Shown one piece after another: positions 36,072-43,392 of a stretch of 48,666 nt of DNA (positions are counted from its first letter, which is position 1; each line of letters begins with the position of its first letter). Origin of the DNA: DASTBU01 sp035711845 (GTDB lineage Bacteria; Acidobacteriota; Vicinamibacteria; Vicinamibacterales; 2-12-FULL-66-21); contig DASTBU010000171.1 of NCBI GenBank assembly GCA_035711845.1, positions 1 to 48,666 on the forward strand, given 5' to 3'. The notes under the pieces were generated by a model. The model was not told the origin of the DNA and searched no databases. It was given only the letters and a program-made list of their open reading frames with translations. Both the position numbers and the translations under genes were made by a program.

Positions 36072-36650
36072 TTACTTCGGAAATCCCGGGTGAGCCTTGA
36101 TCTCGCGAATCTGCAGGATGTGCCGCTCCTCGTGCGTCGAGATGAGCAGCGCCCACTGATACGCATCACACTGCTGCCGCTCGACGATGTGGCTGCGCAA
36201 ATCGTCCTGTGTCGTTTTCACGTACTGCAGCAACCGCTCGTGATGCGTGCGGTACTCCGCGAGTGCCCCGCGAAGATCGCGAAGCTGCCCGGGAGGCAGC
36301 TCTGCCCGCACCGCGACGTCAGGCCTGGTGCGGTCGATTCCATACCAGAGGACGTCGGCATCAGTCATCGCGCTGCCGTCGCGAGCCGGCCGGGCGACTG
36401 CATCCTGCAGGTTCTTCCAGTAGATCGGCGCCACCACGACGAGGTGCTCGAGGACCTGGGCGATCGACCATTTTCCGCGCGACGGCTGAAACGCGGCTTG
36501 CGCGGCGCTCAAGCCCAAGACCTCGTCCGCCAGCCACCTCGCCGTCACCTCCATGTGCGCGACCAGGCGTTGACGTTCGAGGTCGGTCATCGGCGCCGCG
36601 GCAGGCGAAGCGGCGCAAGCGCAGAGCGCGATAACGCCGGCTGCGAACAT
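36072..36650 (-). CDS. DinB-like four-helix protein with exported N-terminus
   Basis: This 192-residue protein has a short hydrophobic N-terminus (MFAAGVIALCACAASPAAAP), either a signal peptide or a lipoprotein leader with Cys near residue 12. The DinB_2-type bundle follows. Its metal-binding histidines fit the family layout: VLEHLVVVAPIYW in the second helix and STHEERHILQIREIK at the end. The longer open frame to 36851 has no family support, and the ATG at 36650 begins just before the hydrophobic leader. DinB-fold proteins include thiol transferases and many of unknown role; an exported one is uncommon. Confidence 0.72.
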   Translation of the reverse strand: MFAAGVIALCACAASPAAAPMTDLERQRLVAHMEVTARWLADEVLGLSAAQAAFQPSRGKWSIAQVLEHLVVVAPIYWKNLQDAVARPARDGSAMTDADVLWYGIDRTRPDVAVRAELPPGQLRDLRGALAEYRTHHERLLQYVKTTQDDLRSHIVERQQCDAYQWALLISTHEERHILQIREIKAHPGFPK

Positions 36651-36878
36651 GCTGACCGTAAGCTTACCGCAGTTGACCGATGAACGAACCGTCCCCGATG
36701 ACGAGGAATCCGGCGGGCGGGCTGCCACCATGGCTGTCAGCCCGCGTCGCCGACGCTTCGTTCGCTGAGCTCGTCGACGCGCTGCGCAGCCTTCGAGAGC
36801 AGTCCAGCACGCGTGCCTGAGGCCGTGCCGGATTCTCGGCCAGCGCCTCATCGGCCGGTGTCAAACCCTCGTTCCAGG

Positions 36879-38051
36879 TCAGACGGGGCGGAGCGCCTGC
36901 CCGATCAGCTTCGCCGAGGTGCGGACCGCAACGGTGAAAGCGAAGAAGGGACCGAAATCCCGCGTGGCGACCATGCTCGTCATGAAGAGACCGGCGACGC
37001 TGGTCTGCAGATGCTGATCGAGCACGGGCACGCCATTGTCCATCTGCAGCCGCGGGAGCAGGTTGCCATGCGCAAGCAACGGCACACGGCTGATAAGCAC
37101 CTTGTAGCCCGTCGCCAGCACGATGCGATCGATGTCGAGCACGCGAGAACCTCCAGGCCCCTCGATCGTCATCGCGAAGCGGCCATCCGGGAGCTGTCGG
37201 CCGCCGCCGACTCTTGTGTTGGGCCAGAGTGTGATTTGTGGCCGGCGCACGCGCGGCGCCAGCCATGGTTCCAGCTTGAGACGCCCTTCCGCCCAGAAAC
37301 GCTGGTTCAGCTCCTCCTTTTCTGCCGGTATGAGCTGTCGATACCATCCGGGATTCTCCACCATGCCGTCGACGAGCGGGCTCACCCAGGACCAGTCGGA
37401 TGCGGCGAAAGCCGGAGAATCATGCCGGTGCGCCACATGGACGGCCGCCGCACCCGCCTCGCACAGCAGCGCGGCCCATTCGAACGCGCTCTGTCTGCCG
37501 CCCACGATCAGACAGCGCTGATCGCGAAGGCCCGTGAAGTCGACCAGGTCGCACGTGTGTTCAACGCAACCCGGGGGCAACAGGCGCGCAAGATCCTCGG
37601 GAACGTGCTTGAACGGTGCGAGTCCGATGGCCAGCAGCACGTTCTTCGCGGCAATCGCTCCACCACCGGCCAGCCTCGCGACAAAGCGCTCGTCTCGTCT
37701 CTCTCCGCCATCGAGTTGCTCGACGACGACCGGCCAGGGATCGATTTGCTTGCGCGCCTGGAACCAGCGCGCATAGTCGAGGTATCGATCGCGTGAGAGC
37801 GGCTCGACATCCGCCGGTGCGAGATCCTGCGTGCGCAGGAACGCCCCGATCGTCTCCTCGTCCAGCGTGTCGAGATGCCAGTCGCAGGCCGAACGCAGGT
37901 ACATACCGTTCGGCATGTGAGCGCGCCAGAAGCGCATCGGCTCGCCGACGATGATGTGGTCGATTCCCAGATGGCGGGCGTGCGCGGCCATCGTGAGGCC
38001 GTAGGGCCCCGCCCCGATGATCAGGAGGTCCGTCGTCGTGGGCGTCGTCAT
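36879..38051 (-). CDS. FAD-dependent NAD(P)H oxidoreductase, monooxygenase-like
   Basis: This 390-residue flavoprotein has two dinucleotide-binding motifs: GAGPYGLTMAAHARHLG near residue 12 for FAD and IVGGRQSAFEWAALLCEAG near 188 for NADPH. IVLATGYK, near 318, is the conserved ATG-type motif of this superfamily. Overall layout resembles lysine/ornithine N-hydroxylases and flavin monooxygenases, but no siderophore genes are near. The substrate is unknown. It lies 36 bases downstream of the thiolase gene on the same strand and may be co-transcribed with it. Confidence 0.82.
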   Translation of the reverse strand: MTTPTTTDLLIIGAGPYGLTMAAHARHLGIDHIIVGEPMRFWRAHMPNGMYLRSACDWHLDTLDEETIGAFLRTQDLAPADVEPLSRDRYLDYARWFQARKQIDPWPVVVEQLDGGERRDERFVARLAGGGAIAAKNVLLAIGLAPFKHVPEDLARLLPPGCVEHTCDLVDFTGLRDQRCLIVGGRQSAFEWAALLCEAGAAAVHVAHRHDSPAFAASDWSWVSPLVDGMVENPGWYRQLIPAEKEELNQRFWAEGRLKLEPWLAPRVRRPQITLWPNTRVGGGRQLPDGRFAMTIEGPGGSRVLDIDRIVLATGYKVLISRVPLLAHGNLLPRLQMDNGVPVLDQHLQTSVAGLFMTSMVATRDFGPFFAFTVAVRTSAKLIGQALRPV

Positions 38052-38087
38052 TCCACGTCGGTTGGGCGAGAAGGGAGCCGTGCCGCG

Positions 38088-39293
38088 TCAGGGCGTTCGC
38101 TCGACGGCAACGGCCACTGCCTCGCCGCCGCCCAGGCAGAGCGAGGCGATGCCGCGTTTCAGGCCGCGATCTTCCAGCGCATAGAGCAGCGTCGTCAGCA
38201 TCCGAGCGCCGGTGGCACCCAGAGGATGGCCCAGCGCAATCGCGCCGCCATTGACGTTGACCCTGTTCCAGCTCCACCCCTCCGCGGCGAGGGCGTGACC
38301 GTTTGCCAGCACCTGCGCAGCGAACGCTTCGTTCAGCTCGATCAGATCGACCTCTGAAAGCGTCCACCCGACGCGCTGCAGCAGACGCCGGATGGCATCG
38401 GCCGGAGCCGCGAAGATATCCCTGGGCGCCACCGCCACCTGCGCATACCCGACGAGACGCGCCATCGGAACGCTCCCCATCACCTCGGCTTTCCGCCGGC
38501 TGGACACGACGACGGCCGCGGCCGCGTCGTTGAGGCCTGGGGCGTTGCCGGCCGTCACGCGGCCATCGGGCCGGAACGCCGGCGCCAGCCGGCTGAGCGC
38601 GTCGAGCGACGTATCCCGGCGGGGCGACTCGTCGGACCCGACGAGGACCGCCCCGCTCCGCCGCGTGGCGACGGCAATCGGCACGATCTCCCCGGCGAAC
38701 CTCCCGCCATCCTGTGCGGCAATGGCCTTCTCGTGGCTGCACAGCGCGTAGCGGTCCATCGCGTCCCGCGTGACGCCGAACTGGTCCGCGATGAATTCGG
38801 CCGCCTGGCCCATCGCCCAGTCCTCGAACGCGCACCACAGGCCATCCACGACGAGGGCGTCGCGAAGCACGGAGTGACCGTAGCGCAGCTGATTGGAGCG
38901 GCCGTCGACGAGGTACGGCGCGCGGCTCATGCTCTCGACACCGCCGCAGACGTAGAGGTCGCCGTCTCCGGCGCGAATGGCCTGCGCGGCGAGCATGACG
39001 GTCTTGAGGCTGGCGCCGCAGACCTTGTTGATCGTGCTCGCCCCGACGGTCTCGGGCACGCCACCTCGAATGGCGCACTGGCGGGCGATGTTCTGGCCCA
39101 GGCCCGCCGAGACGACGTTGCCCATGTACACCTCGTCGATCTCGGCCGGATCGCGGACAGCGGCCCGTTCGAGCGCGGCGGCAACGACCGTCGCGCCAAG
39201 CTGGACGGCCGGAACATCGGCCAGAGCCCCGGCGAGGCGACCGACCGGTGTGCGCGCCGCCCCGAGGATCACGACTTCGTCAACGGGCGGCAT
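38088..39293 (-). CDS. Thiolase (acetyl-CoA acetyltransferase family)
   Basis: This 401-residue thiolase has the nucleophile Cys92 in NKVCGASLKTV, the catalytic His356 in IALGHPLGATGAR and the second Cys386 in SLCLGGG. The N-terminal motif EVVILGAARTPVGRL and length are those of type II acetoacetyl-CoA thiolases, which condense two acetyl-CoA or work in fatty acid breakdown. No partner genes such as hydroxyacyl-CoA dehydrogenase are present, so the pathway cannot be fixed. Confidence 0.92.
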   Translation of the reverse strand: MPPVDEVVILGAARTPVGRLAGALADVPAVQLGATVVAAALERAAVRDPAEIDEVYMGNVVSAGLGQNIARQCAIRGGVPETVGASTINKVCGASLKTVMLAAQAIRAGDGDLYVCGGVESMSRAPYLVDGRSNQLRYGHSVLRDALVVDGLWCAFEDWAMGQAAEFIADQFGVTRDAMDRYALCSHEKAIAAQDGGRFAGEIVPIAVATRRSGAVLVGSDESPRRDTSLDALSRLAPAFRPDGRVTAGNAPGLNDAAAAVVVSSRRKAEVMGSVPMARLVGYAQVAVAPRDIFAAPADAIRRLLQRVGWTLSEVDLIELNEAFAAQVLANGHALAAEGWSWNRVNVNGGAIALGHPLGATGARMLTTLLYALEDRGLKRGIASLCLGGGEAVAVAVERTP

Positions 39294-39356
39294 CGATCTG
39301 GGCGGATGTTGGTGGGTGTCATCAGTCGAGTAGTTAGCCCCTGCTCAGAGGGGTTG

Positions 39357-40061
39357 TCAAGGACGTTCGTCGCTGTGGCCGACGCTCGCTCCGACGGTCC
39401 GCTCATCCTGTCGCCGGCCTTCGAGCACGAGGCTCACGGGGTCGCCGATCCGGATCGTGCCGGGGCGCACGACGTCGGCGTTGAGTGCCAGCTGATTGCC
39501 GAATCGCCGGACGATGTCGCGGAGCACTCCGGGGTCCACCTGCAATGTATCGGGATCCACGGTCGTCATGTGGCAGCGCCCGCGCAGCGAGTCGAGCCGC
39601 ACGATCGCATCACCGATGTGCAGCTGGGCGCTTGGCCAGTCCCGTTCGGCCAGTCCCTCGACGCCGCCGATGACGATATTCGGCCGCAGGCGCCGGATAT
39701 CCCGTCCGAACGCCGCGACGGCGCCGTCGGTCGCCACGAGCAACGGAAGGATGTCGAAGCGGTCGAGCCCCTCATACGCCTCGAGCCAGGCGTCGGCGCC
39801 CGCAGCCGCCTTGACGAGCGCGAGGGCTTCGGGGCTGGTCCACAAATGGCCATTGATGCGTGGACTGCCGTTGCGATCGAGCGTCCCGCGCAGGCCGAGG
39901 AGCCGGTACTGTCGCCGCGATGTGCGTACCCCTTCAGGGCCTCGCACGCGCACGATGCGATCGCCGGGAACACCGTCCGTCCCGATGTGCGCCGTCGATA
40001 CCGGCTCCCCGGCCAGCGTTTTGACGGGGTAGCGCCAGAGTCCTGCGACGTGCAGTGCCAT
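39357..40061 (-). CDS. MOSC domain protein
   Basis: This 234-residue protein has a short MOSC N-terminal beta-barrel (LWRYPVKTLAGEPV, residues 8-21) and the MOSC core. The core carries RPNIVIGG near 129 and the conserved Cys163 in RGRCHMTTVDPDT. The MOSC Cys is thought to carry sulfur for molybdenum cofactor or related metal-sulfur chemistry, and relatives such as YiiM and mARC reduce N-hydroxylated compounds. ATG at 40061 fits the conserved start; the open frame extends to 40217 without homology. It is 64 bases downstream of no gene on its strand, and divergent from the DUF1059 gene. Confidence 0.87.
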   Translation of the reverse strand: MALHVAGLWRYPVKTLAGEPVSTAHIGTDGVPGDRIVRVRGPEGVRTSRRQYRLLGLRGTLDRNGSPRINGHLWTSPEALALVKAAAGADAWLEAYEGLDRFDILPLLVATDGAVAAFGRDIRRLRPNIVIGGVEGLAERDWPSAQLHIGDAIVRLDSLRGRCHMTTVDPDTLQVDPGVLRDIVRRFGNQLALNADVVRPGTIRIGDPVSLVLEGRRQDERTVGASVGHSDERP

Positions 40062-40207
40062 ACTGATAGGATGCCGGGGAGCCCGGCGGCGTGACAGCGC
40101 CCTTGGACGTGGGCGTCGGTGCCGAGGCGGGCCGGTTGCTGTCACAGCGCGCTCGCGCTGGCATCTCAAGGGCAGGACTGGAAAATTTCGCAACAAGGAG
40201 AATGAGT

Positions 40208-40405
40208 ATGCCCGCATCAGAGACGGACCAGGCGAAGCACATTGCCTGCGCCGAGATCATGCCCGACTGTCCTTTCACGGCCAGCGCAGCGACAGAGGAG
40301 GAGCTCTTGAAGCAGGTCGTCGCCCACGCCGCCCACGACCACGGCATCACGGAGGTCACGCCGGAACTGGCGGCAAAGGTCAAGGCGGCGATCAGGAGCC
40401 GGTAA
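40208..40405 (+). CDS. DUF1059 small protein
   Basis: This 65-residue protein shows the DUF1059 pattern: two cysteines in CAEIMPDCPF, then ATEEELLKQVVAHAAHDHGI. The AAGGAG site ends seven bases before the ATG at 40208, which makes this start better than the ATG at 40202. It ends four bases before the sigma factor start, forming one transcription unit. The function of the family is not established; Cys and His residues suggest metal or redox binding. Confidence 0.85.
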   Translation: MPASETDQAKHIACAEIMPDCPFTASAATEEELLKQVVAHAAHDHGITEVTPELAAKVKAAIRSR

Positions 40406-40409
40406 ATCG

Positions 40410-41021
40410 GTGAGCGTGGTTGCCCCTACCGCGGAACCGAGCGACGAAGCGCTCGCCGCGCGAGCCGCGGCTGGGGACAACTCTGCCTTCGAGGCGATCG
40501 TGGGACGGTATCAGGCGCGCATCTATCGCCTCGCATGCCGCCTGACGAGCGACACCGATGCTCCCGACGTGCTCCAGGAGACCTTTCTGCAGATTTACCG
40601 TCACCTGCCGTCGTTTCGCGGCGAGTCGCGGTTCGGGACGTGGCTGTACCGCATCGCGACCAACGCCGCGCTGATGCATCGGCGCGCGCGCACGCGGCGT
40701 CCGGCCGAGTCGCTCGATGTGTACCTGCCGCGGTTCGATGCCCAGGGGAAACACGCAGCCACGCCGGCCGAACTGCAGGTCGCCTCACACGCCGACGAAC
40801 TGCTGGATCGCCAGTTCCTCGCCGAAAAGGCCCGCGACGTCATGGCGCGGCTGCCGGACCTCTACCGCGACGCGTTCGTGCTGCGCGACCTCGAGGAGAT
40901 GTCCACCGCCGAGGTGGCGCACGCCCTTGGCGTGGAGGCGGCGACGGTTCGGCAGCGCGTCCACCGTGCGCGCCTGATGCTGCGCGGGTATCTCAGCGAC
41001 CTCGTCGGGGTGAAACCATGA
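40410..41021 (+). CDS. ECF-type RNA polymerase sigma factor
   Basis: This 203-residue sigma-70 family extracytoplasmic-function factor has region 2 with DAPDVLQETFLQIYRHLPSF and FGTWLYRIATNAALM (about 48-90). Region 4 has LPDLYRDAFVLRDLEEMSTAEVAHALGVEAATVRQRVHRAR (about 145-190). The start is GTG at 40410. Its stop overlaps the ATG of the anti-sigma gene (41018-41021), the usual arrangement for an ECF factor and its regulator. Confidence 0.92.
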   Translation: MSVVAPTAEPSDEALAARAAAGDNSAFEAIVGRYQARIYRLACRLTSDTDAPDVLQETFLQIYRHLPSFRGESRFGTWLYRIATNAALMHRRARTRRPAESLDVYLPRFDAQGKHAATPAELQVASHADELLDRQFLAEKARDVMARLPDLYRDAFVLRDLEEMSTAEVAHALGVEAATVRQRVHRARLMLRGYLSDLVGVKP

Positions 41022-41269
41022 AAGAGATCGCCTGCGTCTCCGGTGTCGAGCTGCTCATGGACTACCTGGACGGGGTGCTGCCTGCGGACCTGCACGCGGC
41101 GCTCGACGAACATGTCGCCGGATGCCCGCGGTGCGCCGCCTTCGTCAGGTCCTATTGCGACACGCCGCGCATCCTCCGCGCGGCGACCGCGGCGACGTTG
41201 CCCGCGGAGCTCGAAGCCTCGCTCCAGGCGTTCCTGCGGGCAAGAACAAGCGCCTTCAAGAGGTCCTGA
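41018..41269 (+). CDS. Zinc-finger anti-sigma factor (zf-HC2)
   Basis: This 83-residue protein has a zf-HC2 fold: ELLMDYLDGVLPADLHAAL then HVAGCPRC, giving the His-x3-Cys-x2-Cys zinc motif. The ATG overlaps the sigma factor stop by four bases. No transmembrane helix is present, so it is a short soluble anti-sigma protein that probably holds the upstream sigma factor inactive, possibly through redox-sensitive zinc binding as in RsrA/ChrR types. Confidence 0.86.
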   Translation: MKEIACVSGVELLMDYLDGVLPADLHAALDEHVAGCPRCAAFVRSYCDTPRILRAATAATLPAELEASLQAFLRARTSAFKRS

Positions 41270-41284
41270 GTCACAGCCACCGGT

Positions 41285-42031
41285 TTACGGCGCACGTCGC
41301 CAGTCGCCTCGAAGGAACGGCAGCGTCGTGTCGACGAACCGGGGCGCCGCCTCTCCGAAGACCGGACCGTGCCCGCCATTGGGAACTACCCACAGGTACG
41401 ATCCCGGAATCGCCGCGTGCAGGTCGAATGCGATCGACACCGGGTACAGGAAATCCCGGTCGCCGAAGACGATCAATGTGTCGGCGGTGATCGAGCCCAG
41501 CTGCTCCCGCGTGAAATTCGGGTCGTCGCCGTCGGCCAGGGCCCGCGTCTGGGCGATGAGGGCGTCGAGCTGGCCCGGGCGAGCGTGCCGCTCGCGCATG
41601 CGCGCGCGCTCGGCCTCGCTCAGCATGGCCTCGGAAAACGAGCGCTGGATGGCTTTCGCCCGCTCCGGGAATGCGGCCGGTGCGCTGATGGCGACCAGCG
41701 CGGCAACACGCGCCGGCTGGATCGTCGCCATGTGGAGTGCCGTGATGCCTCCGCCGCTGAGGCCGATCACCTTCACGCGCTCGATCTGCCTCTGGTCGAG
41801 CAGGGCCAGGACATCGAGTGCCGACTGCCGGAATGAGTAGACCGCCGACTCGCCGGTGGATCGTCCATGGCCGCGCAGGTCCGGAGCGATGAGCCGATAG
41901 CCCGGCGGCTGCTCCTTGAAGACGTGTTGCCAGTCGGCCCCGTGGCCCATGCCGCCGTGCAACCAGAGCAGCGGCTCCCCCTCGCCCACGACGTCGTAGT
42001 GCAGATCGATCCCGTTGACCTCGACAACCAT
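41285..42031 (-). CDS. Alpha/beta hydrolase
   Basis: This 248-residue alpha/beta-hydrolase has oxyanion motif LLWLHGGMGHG, nucleophile elbow GLSGGG with Ser92, acid Asp193 in FGDRDF and His221 in NGGHGPV. The PDLRGHGRS segment is typical of this branch. No signal peptide is seen, so it is cytoplasmic. Its substrate cannot be read from sequence; family members are lactonases, esterases and C-C hydrolases. It is convergent with the sigma/anti-sigma pair, whose stop is 15 bases away. Confidence 0.9.
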   Translation of the reverse strand: MVVEVNGIDLHYDVVGEGEPLLWLHGGMGHGADWQHVFKEQPPGYRLIAPDLRGHGRSTGESAVYSFRQSALDVLALLDQRQIERVKVIGLSGGGITALHMATIQPARVAALVAISAPAAFPERAKAIQRSFSEAMLSEAERARMRERHARPGQLDALIAQTRALADGDDPNFTREQLGSITADTLIVFGDRDFLYPVSIAFDLHAAIPGSYLWVVPNGGHGPVFGEAAPRFVDTTLPFLRGDWRRAP

Positions 42032-42259
42032 CGCGCGTTTCCTCCGCCCTCGGAGTATGGGCGGAGCGCGATGGAAAAAACCAGACTGGTTCGACGGGCT
42101 GATATCATGAAGATCTCTTCACAAGCCGCCTGCGCACTCCTGCTGCTTCTGCAGGCGCATTCGAACCGAGTCCGTTGCCCACACACCGCCCGCCGCAGCT
42201 CATCCACCACCGATCTTCTCGACACCCCAAACGATCTCGCGCCCGCGGTAGGCTAGGGC

Positions 42260-42847
42260 ATGCTTCGATCGTTCCTCATCGTCACGGTGTCGATATGCGT
42301 CGCAGCCGCGATCGGCTGCCGGCATCAGGCAACCATCCCGGAGAGAGAGCCGGCGGGATGGTCGGGGTGGATCGAGGAGGCGGCCGCCCGCCGCGGTTAC
42401 ATCAAGGCGGGTGACTTCGCGCAATTTGGTTGTCCGCCCGGCTGGCATGGGGTGGAGGACACGGCCGCGGCGCTGCGCGGCAGGCAAGCCTCCACCGTCT
42501 ACATGGGAACGGACCCTCCACCTCTCGACGGCACCGTCACGTGCGTCGCTCAGAAAGAGTTCGCCCTGCCGCCTGTCTCCTCGTCCGACCCTGCGGGACA
42601 GCCTGCGCGCCGCCAGCCTCTCGCCCCTGTCTGGGTCGAGATTGGCGCCGATTCGACCACCATCGGATTCAGGTCGGAACTCCCCCTCAGTGCAGCAATC
42701 TACGTCGGCCAGGAGACGCCGTGTGGCCCGCGCCTGATCGGCGTGCGTCTCGGCGACCTCCTGACGTGGCTGGTCGATCCGCATGCGGCAACGAAGCGCG
42801 ATTTCCTCGGAATGATCAGTGGCGGATGCCCTGAGCCGCGCAAGTGA
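42260..42847 (+). CDS. Hypothetical lipoprotein
   Basis: This 195-residue protein has a lipoprotein signal (SFLIVTVSICVAAAIGC, with Cys20 at the lipobox). The rest is a small domain with several cysteines (GCPPGWHG, GTVTCVAQK, TPCGPRLIG, ISGGCPEP). Its middle contains APVWVEIGADSTTIGF and ends near residue 195. I do not recognise the family. It stands alone between a divergent alpha/beta-hydrolase and the PadR/ADOP unit. Probably anchored in the outer or inner membrane. Confidence 0.65.
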   Translation: MLRSFLIVTVSICVAAAIGCRHQATIPEREPAGWSGWIEEAAARRGYIKAGDFAQFGCPPGWHGVEDTAAALRGRQASTVYMGTDPPPLDGTVTCVAQKEFALPPVSSSDPAGQPARRQPLAPVWVEIGADSTTIGFRSELPLSAAIYVGQETPCGPRLIGVRLGDLLTWLVDPHAATKRDFLGMISGGCPEPRK

Positions 42848-42977
42848 TGGCACCGCCAGTCTGGATCCTGCCGGAGCACGGTCGTCGAAAGGGTCGTTCC
42901 TGGGTGGCGACGTGCGTCGGCTGATCGCACACTCACGGCCGGGCGGTCTCAACCCCAGGCGAAGTGGGAACAGGCAA

Positions 42978-43011
42978 TAGACTCTCTACGTCTTAGGCAG
43001 TAGACTGTCTA
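42978..43011 (+). promoter_or_regulatory. Twin TAGAC palindromes upstream of the PadR gene
   Basis: TAGACTCTCTA (42978-42988) and TAGACTGTCTA (43001-43011) are 11-base inverted repeats, 23 bases apart start to start, about two helical turns. The second ends six bases before the PadR ATG at 43018, and no ribosome site lies between. PadR proteins typically repress their own promoter through such sites. Confidence 0.6.
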
Positions 43012-43017
43012 TACCTA

Positions 43018-43389
43018 ATGACGCTGCACTCTTCACGACCCGATGCCCGCACCGACCTTCTGCACGGGACCCTCGATATGCTGATTCTCCGGACGCTCCA
43101 GTGGGGGCCGCAGCACGGCTACGCGATTGGGCACACGATCCGCGCGCAATCATCGGACGTGCTCCAGGTCGAGGCTGGTTCCTTGTATCCCGCCCTGCAG
43201 CGGCTTGCCAGGAAAGGCTGGGTGACCGCGAAATGGGGCCAGACCCAGGCCAACCAGCGCGCCAAGTTCTATCGGCTCACGCCCGAAGGCAAGAAGCAGC
43301 TCCTTCGGGAAAGGTCGCGGTGGACCGAACTGGTGAACGCCATCAGCCGCATCATGAAACCAGCGCCCGCGCCGGGAAGCGAGGAGTGA
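43018..43389 (+). CDS. PadR-family transcriptional regulator
   Basis: This 123-residue winged-helix protein has the PadR core: LLHGTLDMLILRTLQWGPQHGYAIG then VEAGSLYPALQRLARKGWV and FYRLTPEGKKQLLRE. It lies two bases before the ADOP start and is a classical acidobacterial PadR/ADOP pair. PadR proteins are often inactivated by small hydrophobic compounds. No Shine-Dalgarno is visible before ATG 43018, so translation may be leaderless. Confidence 0.93.
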   Translation: MTLHSSRPDARTDLLHGTLDMLILRTLQWGPQHGYAIGHTIRAQSSDVLQVEAGSLYPALQRLARKGWVTAKWGQTQANQRAKFYRLTPEGKKQLLRERSRWTELVNAISRIMKPAPAPGSEE

Positions 43390-43392
43390 CCT

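Noticed and set aside
36680..36820. 46-codon plus-strand ORF between the DinB-like and flavoprotein genes
   Set aside because: Composition is protein-like, but there is no ribosome site or family match and the opposite strand is equally open.
42107..42256. 49-codon ORF with a hydrophobic N-terminus
   Set aside because: It looks signal-peptide-like for 16 residues but then becomes Arg/Ser/Thr-rich without pattern, and there is no ribosome site.
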